A stretch of 64,000 nt of DNA from Pedobacter sp. Leaf176. GTDB lineage: Bacteria; Bacteroidota; Bacteroidia; Sphingobacteriales; Sphingobacteriaceae. Below, in pieces: positions 38,001-44,294 of this stretch (positions are counted from its first letter, which is position 1; each line of letters opens with the position of its first letter). A program made the position numbers and the translations under genes. The DNA lies in the NCBI RefSeq assembly GCF_001424305.1, contig NZ_LMPD01000001.1:496001-560000 (forward strand), given 5' to 3'. The notes below the pieces were generated by a model that saw only the letters and a list, made by a program, of their open reading frames with translations, made no database searches and had not been told where the DNA came from.

Positions 38001-39202
38001 TTGGAAGTCAGCGCGATATTCGTGATATGGCATTGAACAACGGCTGGTTGACTACGGACACTTTACAAACACAATTATACGTGAATACTTTAAGGGAAGA
38101 TTTTCAATTGACCGGCCAATTGGAACCAATCAAAGATCTACGGATTACCTTGAGGGCAAACCGTGCGCAAACCAGGAACTTTTCTTCGAACTTCAGGTAT
38201 ATGCCAAGCGTTGCTTCTTTTGAAAATCTGAGTGCCATTACAACGGGTGACTACAGTATTTCATACATTACCTTGGGAACCGCTTTTAAAGAGAGCAACG
38301 CAAATACAATATCAGCTCTGTATAACACATTCATGTCCAATAGATTGGTTATATCTCAGCGTTTAGGCGCAAGAAACCCGAATTCATCCGGTACCGCGAA
38401 TGGATATGCTGATGGTTATGGTAAAGAGAGCCAGGATGTAATTATTTCTGCTTTTCTGGCCGCTTATTCAGGTAAAGATGCAGGAAGTTCCTCAACGAAT
38501 TCTTTTCCCAGAATTCCGCTACCAAACTGGAGTTTAACTTACAGCGGTTTAATTGGTATTCCGTTTATCGCTGATAGATTTTCTTCAGTTGATATTAAAC
38601 ATGGTTATCGTTCAGCTTATAATATAAACGGCTTTAACTCCCTGCTCCGTTATCAGGAAAATAACGGCTTCTCCAGCACAAGAGATGCAAACAATAACTT
38701 TCTACCTCAATACCAGTTTGCACAAGTTACCGTTTCTGAGTATTTTTCCCCTTTGATTGGTGTAGATACAAGATTAAAAAATAACCTGACAGCTACATTC
38801 GAATTAAACCGTGCGCGCTTACTAGGCTTGAGTTTGTCGAATAGTCAACTGGCACAGTTATCGGAGAATAATGTAGTTTTGGGTTTAGGCTACCGGACCA
38901 ATAAATTCCGCTTCCCTTTCGGTTTATTTAAAAGCCTGAAGATGGATAATAACATGGATTTTAAACTCGATGTGGCTGTGCGGGATAATAAAACGGTTAT
39001 TTACCGTCCTGACGTAACGGAAGCGGAGATTTCATCGGGGGCGAAAAATATTACCTTAAGACCCAGCGTAGATTATGTATTGAATCAGAAATTTAATGTC
39101 AGGTTATTTTACGATTCTAATATTACAAAGCCCTACACGTCGCAAAGCTTTAATACTTCATTCAGTAATTTTGGATTTAGTTTAAGGTTTACCCTCAATT
39201 AG
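32024..39202 (+). CDS. sprA: SprA, type IX secretion / gliding motility outer-membrane translocon
   Basis: A 2392-residue protein, the length typical of SprA. It is the giant beta-barrel that forms the outer-membrane channel of the type IX system and exports proteins with C-terminal sorting domains. The N-terminus is a signal peptide (MKRIFTLLILILTLFAVNNASSQ). SprA hallmarks include GKADTAVSKNNFSLREKQLLG, FNFNQRIQMDLIGNIGTKLK-like strands near residue 180, the repeated VNPTLNLTTLYNKFGF strand region, and a C-terminal barrel ending SFSNFGFSLRFTLN. The start is TTG at 32024; no ATG gives the signal peptide. No other type IX component is in the window. Confidence 0.95.
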   Translation: MKRIFTLLILILTLFAVNNASSQVVTGKADTAVSKNNFSLREKQLLGLSPTTNPFYPLPNGIKRVVEYDAKNKRYIIKDLIGDKYVTGTQYLTVDEYQRLVNSEIKRGNWRSISNAEVSDFRNTGIIPQIQINSKAFEKLFGGTTIDIQPRGEAELTFLGRVNKNENPLFNERQRVQTNFDFNQRIQMDLIGNIGTKLKIKTNYNTEAQFDFENQIKLDYTGGPDDIIKKIEAGNVSLPLNTSLITGTQALFGLKTQLQFGKLNVTSVYTQQKSQSREIKITNGAQSNEFRLSADGYEANRHYFLAQYFRNNYNKNLANAPVITSPIQITKIEVWITNKSGSTADSRDVLGLLDLGENTPYNTAQISGGGSTLPGGTTATGFTQQSNNLLQNLPPGARFTNTNDVIAYFQANGGTDNFAKLTYARKLTEREFTFQPQLGYVSLNNPLNSDEVLAVAYRYTYNGVEYQVGEFSTDVTFDAANPKVLYAKLLKNETTKINLPTWDLMMKNIYSIGGYQISSQNFRLDIYRIDNETGVENPVMTEGQNTANKQWINLVEFDRLNQQNERKSDGIFDFVPANNAFGSATNAYTANSSGTFGSNLSASGLSSLITNTNTGYITIDPANGRIIFPIIEPFGKDLAAKFLPSEQALIDKYTFTALYDSTQVIARQLFQNKNRYIIKGNYQSDVSSEFSLNSINVPEGSVKVFAGTMPLTEGVDFTVDYQGGRVSIINQGLLTSGQPIRITTENNELFGLQQRSLFGTRLDYRVNSKLNLGGTIMNLTEKPLTQKVNLGEEPISNTIWGADINYSSSSRFLTKLVDKIPFISTKVPSSVTFYGEFAQLIPGHPSALNFAGSKNGVSYLDDFEASRSVIDLKSAIAWQLSGTPQLFPESQLVNDLAYGYNRARLAFYNIDPTFYNSAATTTPANIRNNRAELSNHYVREIIEQEVFPFKQTATGQALNIATLDVAYYPTVRGPYNFRTTGFNREGTLLNPRNNWAGFQRKIETNDFEALNIGFIEFWVMDPFIYKPNSAGGDLYFNLGNISEDILKDGRKSLENGLPADDDQSKYDETNWGRVPKLQPVIQAFDNSPGARKAQDVGLDGLSNENERAKFAAAINAIKNQLSPAAAGLIDADPASDDYSYFRGPALDQINAGILKRYERYNGPEGNSKTSQQSQEELGLENSASTSLPDGEDINRDNNMTQSDEYFQYKFSMRPADLVVGQNFITDKVTSQVKLANGNTQAVSWYQVRIPIGDYQQRVGGIQDFKSIRFFRLFMTNFADTAVMRFAKLQLIRGEWREFNATNTGDQVIVDPSLPQLTPDNSTIEVSTVNIEENGKRSPIPYVTPPGIIRERDYSNYRGDTRLNEQSLSVTVKTLRDGYGRAAFKTAYSDFRSYKHLEMFVHAEAVNNQILNDRDVSAFLRIGTDNQDNYYEYLMPLKVTPPGTTDPDAIWPEVNRMDIDLTLFQNAKLARNSARLANGQPWPINVPFPYSDGVRTILVKGQPDMSKVRVYMLGVKNPLRSQVNPEGDDGLDKSVLVWFNELRLTEFDERGGWAATGRLNLKLADFADVNISGSKSTIGFGSIDSKVSERNRSDNTLLDVSSSVELGKFLPQKSGVKIPMYVNYSKQVATPQYNPKTPDIELKNALNQATKEQKDSILNFAQDYTVRRGINFTNVRKERTNNSKPVRLWDIENFSASYAYTQYSHRDFINQSSIQNNYRGSLQYSYSKEAKSYAPFEKVIKSNMLAILKDFNFSILPSAINFRIDVDRLYSENTLRNNDPNNAIPIFQNGYGTTFNKNFRMSRVYGIAWNLTRSLQLDFNATNYSIIDEPDGRIEGLKRDTVWENLKRLGRTTDYNHNLNVTYAVPINKIPGLNWITLLTKYGTNFNWQTEPLSTLLDPTINLGNTIQNSRNIQVNPTLNLTTLYNKFGFIRNTSNNQNGGRLTNFFINLVTSLKNVNVNYVQTKGTFLPGYLPKTRYLGIDNVSGAPGLGFVFGSQRDIRDMALNNGWLTTDTLQTQLYVNTLREDFQLTGQLEPIKDLRITLRANRAQTRNFSSNFRYMPSVASFENLSAITTGDYSISYITLGTAFKESNANTISALYNTFMSNRLVISQRLGARNPNSSGTANGYADGYGKESQDVIISAFLAAYSGKDAGSSSTNSFPRIPLPNWSLTYSGLIGIPFIADRFSSVDIKHGYRSAYNINGFNSLLRYQENNGFSSTRDANNNFLPQYQFAQVTVSEYFSPLIGVDTRLKNNLTATFELNRARLLGLSLSNSQLAQLSENNVVLGLGYRTNKFRFPFGLFKSLKMDNNMDFKLDVAVRDNKTVIYRPDVTEAEISSGAKNITLRPSVDYVLNQKFNVRLFYDSNITKPYTSQSFNTSFSNFGFSLRFTLN

Positions 39203-39288
39203 TATCCGTACAGGTTGTGAAACTGAAATTCCTTCATTTTGCCTTAGTTTACAGAAACCTTTTTGCTTCATGTAATGTTTATAGCTGT

Positions 39289-39552
39289 ATGAAAGAATAC
39301 ATTTACATTCCATTTAACAAGGTCAATAAAAATTATTTAGAAGAAATACAAGCCATCTCCGCTGTTCAGTTTAAAGTGGATGCCGTATTCGGTGCAGATA
39401 AAAAATCGCTTAGAATAGACCTTGAAAACCAGAATCTGGTATCCGTTTTTATAAATCCGGTTTATGCTATAGTGAAATTAAGTACAGAGTCCGAACTGGC
39501 AAAAGAGATATATAACCTGGTCACTTTACAAACCAAAAAAATCTGTAACTGA
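39289..39552 (+). CDS. Small protein of unknown function
   Basis: An 87-residue protein from the ATG at 39289 (MKEYIYIPFNKVNKNYLEE), with a mixed alpha/beta look and no signal peptide from this start. A GTG at 39217 adds 24 residues that include a cysteine-rich stretch and look non-native. I do not recognise the family. It lies just downstream of sprA and ten bases before another small gene, so all three may form one transcription unit. Confidence 0.55.
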   Translation: MKEYIYIPFNKVNKNYLEEIQAISAVQFKVDAVFGADKKSLRIDLENQNLVSVFINPVYAIVKLSTESELAKEIYNLVTLQTKKICN

Positions 39553-39561
39553 TAATTGATC

Positions 39562-39798
39562 ATGATAGAAAAAAAAGAACTTCTTTCTGAGAATCTTAAG
39601 GATTACCTGGATTATTCGATGGAGGTGATGAATGCTTTAGATGGAGCGCCACATCATAATCAGGAAGAAACTAAAAACGTTAATGACAAGATAGCAACGT
39701 TAAAAGAATATCTAAAAAACCTGGAGTTGTCTTATAACGAGACATCGCCATTTGGAAATTCGTTGAGTAATGAAGGGTTGAGCGACGTAATTCTTTAG
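39562..39798 (+). CDS. Small acidic helical protein of unknown function
   Basis: A 78-residue protein from the ATG at 39562 (a TTG six bases earlier is possible). It is mainly helical and charged: KKELLSENLKDYLDYSMEVMN and KNVNDKIATLKEYLKNLELS suggest a short coiled coil. A polar C-terminus (NETSPFGNSLSNEGLSDVIL) follows. No family is recognised. It follows the 87-residue gene by ten bases, suggesting co-translation downstream of sprA. Confidence 0.55.
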   Translation: MIEKKELLSENLKDYLDYSMEVMNALDGAPHHNQEETKNVNDKIATLKEYLKNLELSYNETSPFGNSLSNEGLSDVIL

Positions 39799-39949
39799 AA
39801 ACTTGTTCATAAGACTGTTTTCTTTCCCCTTTCAGCTCAGTTATCTGCTACTTCCCAAAGGTTATGTGACTATTTGGCTTGTTAATCGTATCCATATTGT
39901 CCGCCATGTCTTTAGATAAGGTCAGACCAGGTAACTAGTCTGAACGATA

Positions 39950-39966
39950 GTATGATCATACCTTTG
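39950..39966 (+). promoter_or_regulatory. Palindrome overlapping a promoter-like element
   Basis: GTATGATCATAC (39950-39961) is a perfect 12-base palindrome. Its last bases form the start of TACCTTTG (39959-39966), an exact TAnnTTTG match. A protein bound to the palindrome would block the promoter. The first gene downstream on this strand is gcvH, about 317 bases away. Confidence 0.45.
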
Positions 39967-40152
39967 GATTCTATTTATTATACTATTAATTTGGGTCTGC
40001 GATTTTCTCATTCAATTATCAAAAAGGGCTAATTTATAGCTTTATCGGTAATTTGGTTAAGTTTGCACTACTGGTTTTGGGGCTGCCATCATCAATTTTC
40101 TGATACAATAAAAACTTTCGATTAAGTTCAACCTTATCTTACGCAACATTCA

Positions 40153-40183
40153 TTGCTAATAGCAAAACTAAATTGTATTTTTG
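40153..40183 (+). promoter_or_regulatory. gcvH promoter
   Basis: TATTTTTG (40176-40183) matches TAnnTTTG. A TTG at 40153-40155, 20 bases upstream, can serve as the -33 element. The leader to the gcvH ATG would be about 95 bases. Confidence 0.5.
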
Positions 40184-40282
40184 GAGCTGTAAACGTTAGC
40201 ACATATAAATATTTGCAATTTTGTGTACAAGCGACTAGCTACGGATGACTTATCTTATTGACAGACAAATAAATACAAACAA

Positions 40283-40663
40283 ATGAATTTTCCATCAGAA
40301 TTAAAATATACCAAAGACCATGAGTGGGTTAAGGTAGAAGGCAGTGAAGCATTAATTGGCATTACTGATTTTGCTCAGCGCGAATTAGGTGATATCGTTT
40401 ATGTCGACATAAACAGTGTGGGTTCGGAAGTTGCGAAAGAAGAGGTTTTTGGTACGGTTGAAGCTGTTAAAACGGTTTCAGATTTGTTTATGCCAGTAAC
40501 TGGTACAGTTTTAGAAATTAATGCTGAATTAAACGACAATCCTGAACTGGTAAATTCTGATCCTTATGGTAAAGGCTGGATGGTAAAAGTGTCTTTGACT
40601 GATTTGGCAGAAATAGAAGACTTGTTATCTGCAGATGCTTATCAGTCTTTAGTTGGCGCTTAA
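40283..40663 (+). CDS. gcvH: Glycine cleavage system H protein
   Basis: A 126-residue lipoyl carrier that shuttles the aminomethyl group between the P and T proteins. The lipoylated lysine is K63 in VEAVKTVSD. The family start [12 protein letters not shown] and the C-terminal [10 protein letters not shown] are present. The lipoyl domain is complete. gcvP and gcvT are not here. The gene's end overlaps the VanZ-like gene by 11 bases. Confidence 0.96.
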   Translation: MNFPSELKYTKDHEWVKVEGSEALIGITDFAQRELGDIVYVDINSVGSEVAKEEVFGTVEAVKTVSDLFMPVTGTVLEINAELNDNPELVNSDPYGKGWMVKVSLTDLAEIEDLLSADAYQSLVGA

Positions 40664-41072
40664 TAAAAATACCTTGTTCAAAGCACTAAAACATCAAAAG
40701 TGGGCCATTTTGTGGACCTTTGTAATTTTAGTGCTTTGTAACATGCGAATGTCTAACGGGAAAGGCATAGGATTTTTCTTTGAAGGCTTTGATAAGATGG
40801 CCCATTTGGGTTTTTTCTTTATCTTATCTGTATTGCTTTTTTATGGGAAGATAAAATATCAGCATAATTTCGGCTTCAGGACATTAACAATCTTTAAAAT
40901 TATCCTGATAAGTGCTATAATTGGCGGCAGCATTGAGATATTACAATGGAAAATTTTCACCTACCGCTCCGCCGAATGGTGGGATTTCGCATGTGATATG
41001 CTGGGTTGTTTTATGGCAGTATTTAGTTACGTTTTGCTTCATAAATTAAATTTTGATGAAAATAAAGATTAG
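40653..41072 (+). CDS. VanZ-like family membrane protein
   Basis: A 139-residue membrane protein with four hydrophobic helices and the VanZ-like signature [17 protein letters not shown] followed by [28 protein letters not shown]. It starts at a TTG (40653) inside the end of gcvH, overlapping it by 11 bases. The family's function is unsettled: VanZ itself gives low-level teicoplanin resistance, whereas most homologues are not linked to resistance. Its 3' end overlaps a tiny lipoprotein gene, making a compact gcvH-VanZ-lipoprotein series. Confidence 0.85.
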   Translation: MALNKNTLFKALKHQKWAILWTFVILVLCNMRMSNGKGIGFFFEGFDKMAHLGFFFILSVLLFYGKIKYQHNFGFRTLTIFKIILISAIIGGSIEILQWKIFTYRSAEWWDFACDMLGCFMAVFSYVLLHKLNFDENKD

Positions 41073-41181
41073 TTTAATCGGTTTAATAGCGCTTATTTCG
41101 CTAAGTGGCTGCGGTATTTTCAAAAAAAGCTGCAATTGCCCAAAAGTATATTACAAATCCTATCCTGTAATACGTAACTAG
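41056..41181 (+). CDS. 41-residue lipoprotein with Cys pair
   Basis: A 41-residue protein: [20 protein letters not shown] then IFKKSCNCPKVYYKSYPVIRN. The start codon lies inside the VanZ-like gene, overlapping its end by 17 bases. The lipobox LSGC puts lipidation at C19, and two further cysteines (C26, C28) follow in SCNCP. Mature length is about 23 residues. It is too short for usual gene callers but has a textbook lipoprotein signal and in-frame, coupled placement. Function is unknown. Confidence 0.65.
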   Translation: MKIKISLIGLIALISLSGCGIFKKSCNCPKVYYKSYPVIRN

Positions 41182-41324
41182 ATTTTTTAACTTGGATTTA
41201 CGGCATAACCATGGATTTTGGCGCTGTATTTAAAATGTTACCTAACTTTCTTTGCTCCACGACAAACCTTTCGACATTCCTGTAGTCTGATAGCATAGTT
41301 TGTAATACTTATATTTATAATTTG

Positions 41325-44144
41325 ATGAAAATTTACGTTCAAAGAGCAATATTTCTTGCTCTTCTTTTTTGTGGATACTTCGCACAAGCCCAAAATACAG
41401 GTGCTGTTAATGGCCGGGTAATTAATGCCAAAGATAATAAACCTGTTGACTACGCAACAATTGCTATTAAAAGTTTAAAAGATTCGAGTATAGTTGCCAG
41501 TGGCCAGTCTAACCCTGATGGTACATTTTCATTTAAAAATATCCCCGCAGGTAATTACAGAATTATTGCCGCCTTCATAGGTTTAAAGACAACCAATAAG
41601 AATATAACTATTGCGAAAGCGGCGGTAAATGCCGGCGATATTTCAATGGCAGATGATGGTCTGGATCTTAATACGGTAAATGTTACAGGTCAAGTTCCCA
41701 CCGTCGTGGTTAAGAAAGATACTTTAGAATACGATGCCAAATCCGTGAAGGTTCGTGAAAATGCAGTTGTCGAAGATGTCCTGAAAAAACTTCCAGGTGT
41801 TGAAGTTGCCAAAGATGGTAGTATTAAAGCAGGCGGTGAAACTGTAACACGCGTAAAGGTAGATGGTAAAGAGTTTTTTGGTAGCGACCCGCTTTTGGCG
41901 ACTAAAAATCTTCCTGCAGACATGGTCGATAAAATTCAGGTAATTGATGAGCTATCCGAACAGGCACAGTTTACCGGTGTTGATGATGGTTCCAGAAGTA
42001 AAATATTAAATATTACAACCAAAAGTGGCATGAAAAAGGGCTATTTTGGAAACAGCACGGTTGGATACGGAACAAATGATCGTTACGATGCTAGTTTGAA
42101 TGTGAACAAGTTTAATAACGACCAGCAGTTTAGTTTTATTGGGCAATTTAATAATGTAAATAAGCAAAACTTCGGTGGCGGTGGTGGGCAGGGAAATGGG
42201 TTTGGCGGCGGTGGTGGTGGCGGCCGAGGTTTCAATATTGGTGGAGGTAATTCTTCTGGCGGTGGCGGTATTACAACCACTAATGCTGCCGGTTTAAACT
42301 TTGGAGATACTTATAAAGATGGCACACAAATCCAAGGAAGTTATTTCTTTAATAAAGCCTCTGTATTTAATGAGCAAACCAGCAATACCCAAACACTTTT
42401 AGGTAACTCATCTCAGAATGTAAATAACTACTTAAACAGCAACAGTGATAGAACGAACCATAGGTTTAATTTCATGATTGATACCAAACTGGATTCTTCT
42501 ACAAGTATTAAAATTCAACCAAACGTTGCTTATACAGAAAATGATGGCTTAAGTCTTCAAAATTATGTCAGAAATAACGTGCTGGGTAATGGAACTACGA
42601 ACACAGTCGGTAATCAGAATTTTACAACTAATAATTCTACACCAGCTATCAGCAACAATATCTTGGTTCGTAAAAAGTTTAAACGCAGGGGCCGTACGCT
42701 ATCATTGAACATAAACACTTCGATTAATGATAGCGACTCTGACAACATAAACTATATTTTAGAGAACAGTGCTGTAAATGGGGTTTCTACTCAGAAACTT
42801 ACCAATCAGTTAAATGATCTAAGCAGTAGTAATGTTACCAATACCACACGAGTTGTTTATACAGAGCCCTTATCAAAAACAACCAGTTTAGAATTGAATT
42901 ATCAAAATGGCATTAACAATAGTACTTCTGATAGAAATATCTTGAACTTTAATTCATTAACGGGGAACTTTGATATCGTTGATAATACCTATTCAAATCA
43001 TTATGAAAATCAAACTTTAACCAATGCAGCTGGTTTAAGTTATACCGTAACGCAGAAAAAATACAACTGGAATATTGGTGTTGCCGGACAACAAACAAAC
43101 AGAGAAAATACCAATTTAACTACTGGCGTTACTTTTACTCAAAATTTCATTAACCTCACACCGTCAGCACAATTCAGATATAATTTTAGCAACAGCAAAA
43201 GATTATTTATTAACTATAGAGGAAATACTCAACAACCTTCTATTGATCAGATTCAGCCAATTCCGGATAATACAAATACACAATCCGTAATTTTAGGTAA
43301 TCCTGATTTAAAGCCAGCGTTTAATAACACTTTAAGTATCCGTTATAACAATTTTGCATTTGCAAAAATGAGGTTCTTTGCAGTGTTTCTAAATCTAACA
43401 CAAACATTTAATGCATTTGCATCCAGTCAATCTGTTATTTCTAATCCGAATGACATAAACTTTGGTAAAATTGCATCTACATTCATTAACGTAGATGGTA
43501 ACTATAATGGTAATGCAAACATTGTACTAGGACAGCCAATATTGCCTAATAACAAGCTAAACTTAAATGCTACGTTAAGCGGTAATTACTCAAGAGGCAC
43601 GAACATTACGAACGGGATTGACAACATCACAAACAACTGGAGTTTAAATAACAATTATAGGTTTGTAACTAATTTAGATAAGCTTGATTTAACTGCAGGA
43701 ATTGGAGGTACAGTAACAAGAGCAACCTATTCTGCTACTCCAAATTCAAATACCAGGTTCTTTACTTTAAATCCAAGTTTTGATGTTTCTTACCTTTTTC
43801 CTGGAAATATTCGTTTAGCGGTCGATTTAGATTATATTAAGAATACCGGTAGAGGTGAAGGTTTTAACACTGATTTTACTTTAGTGAATGCATACATCAG
43901 TCGTCAGTTCTTTAAGAATCGCGGTACATTTAAGGTAGCTGTTAATGATGCATTAAATCAAAACCAAGGCATTAGTCGCACGGCTACAGCCAATACAATT
44001 ACAGATTTAAATTACAATGTGTTAAAACGTTATTACATGTTCTCCTTTACGTACTCATTAACCCGTATTGGAGGAAGAAACGTTGGGAATGATGTGCCAA
44101 TACCTGGAATGGGCGGTCAAGGCGCACCCCGGATGAGATTCTAG
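41325..44144 (+). CDS. Outer-membrane beta-barrel protein, CarboxypepD_reg and TonB-receptor-like (paralogue 1)
   Basis: A 939-residue protein. The signal peptide is MKIYVQRAIFLALLFCGYFAQAQ. A carboxypeptidase-regulatory-like beta domain follows (NTGAVNGRVINAKDNKPVDYA, about 24-100). A plug-like region follows (VVEDVLKKLPGVEVAKDGSIKAGGE, about 147-230), then a Gly-rich linker (about 284-322) and a large OMP_b-brl_3-type barrel. The last residues GGQGAPRMRF are aromatic-ended like outer-membrane barrels. Bacteroidota use such proteins for uptake, but no SusD partner is adjacent. It is a tandem paralogue of the gene at 44295 and ends at a strong terminator. The ATG at 41325 follows a possible TTG at 41322. 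Confidence 0.88.
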   Translation: MKIYVQRAIFLALLFCGYFAQAQNTGAVNGRVINAKDNKPVDYATIAIKSLKDSSIVASGQSNPDGTFSFKNIPAGNYRIIAAFIGLKTTNKNITIAKAAVNAGDISMADDGLDLNTVNVTGQVPTVVVKKDTLEYDAKSVKVRENAVVEDVLKKLPGVEVAKDGSIKAGGETVTRVKVDGKEFFGSDPLLATKNLPADMVDKIQVIDELSEQAQFTGVDDGSRSKILNITTKSGMKKGYFGNSTVGYGTNDRYDASLNVNKFNNDQQFSFIGQFNNVNKQNFGGGGGQGNGFGGGGGGGRGFNIGGGNSSGGGGITTTNAAGLNFGDTYKDGTQIQGSYFFNKASVFNEQTSNTQTLLGNSSQNVNNYLNSNSDRTNHRFNFMIDTKLDSSTSIKIQPNVAYTENDGLSLQNYVRNNVLGNGTTNTVGNQNFTTNNSTPAISNNILVRKKFKRRGRTLSLNINTSINDSDSDNINYILENSAVNGVSTQKLTNQLNDLSSSNVTNTTRVVYTEPLSKTTSLELNYQNGINNSTSDRNILNFNSLTGNFDIVDNTYSNHYENQTLTNAAGLSYTVTQKKYNWNIGVAGQQTNRENTNLTTGVTFTQNFINLTPSAQFRYNFSNSKRLFINYRGNTQQPSIDQIQPIPDNTNTQSVILGNPDLKPAFNNTLSIRYNNFAFAKMRFFAVFLNLTQTFNAFASSQSVISNPNDINFGKIASTFINVDGNYNGNANIVLGQPILPNNKLNLNATLSGNYSRGTNITNGIDNITNNWSLNNNYRFVTNLDKLDLTAGIGGTVTRATYSATPNSNTRFFTLNPSFDVSYLFPGNIRLAVDLDYIKNTGRGEGFNTDFTLVNAYISRQFFKNRGTFKVAVNDALNQNQGISRTATANTITDLNYNVLKRYYMFSFTYSLTRIGGRNVGNDVPIPGMGGQGAPRMRF

Positions 44145-44163
44145 AAAATTATTTCAATCCTGT

Positions 44164-44203
44164 AATAAAGGCTTCCCGGTTGTCCGGGGAGCCTTTATTT
44201 TTA
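44164..44203 (+). terminator. Strong intrinsic terminator after paralogue 1
   Basis: A stem of about 16 bp (44164-44179 with 44184-44199), beginning AATAAAGGCTTCCCGG and closed by a TTGT loop, is followed by TTTT. One G-U pair. It separates the two tandem barrel genes. Confidence 0.9.
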
Positions 44204-44294
44204 CCTTGTGATTTGTATTTCAAATGTTACCAAGACTGAACAAACCTTCTTTTGTGTTCAGAGTCTTAAGTACAATGCCAAATGTTTTAGCTAA

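Larger units (their letters stand above)
39799..40282. other. Long leader/intergenic region before gcvH
   Basis: 484 bases without a gene. It holds a TCAGAC/GTCTGA hairpin (about 39922-39943), a palindrome overlapping a promoter-like element (39950-39966) and a second promoter-like element (40176-40183) about 100 bases before gcvH. No known riboswitch pattern was recognised. Confidence 0.5.

Noticed and set aside
40184..40282. A glycine riboswitch before gcvH
   Set aside because: I could not find the paired aptamer core or its conserved residues in the leader.
42083..42280. A minus-strand proline-rich ORF
   Set aside because: It is the antisense reading of the Gly-rich linker in the barrel protein; GGN codons read as proline codons on the other strand.
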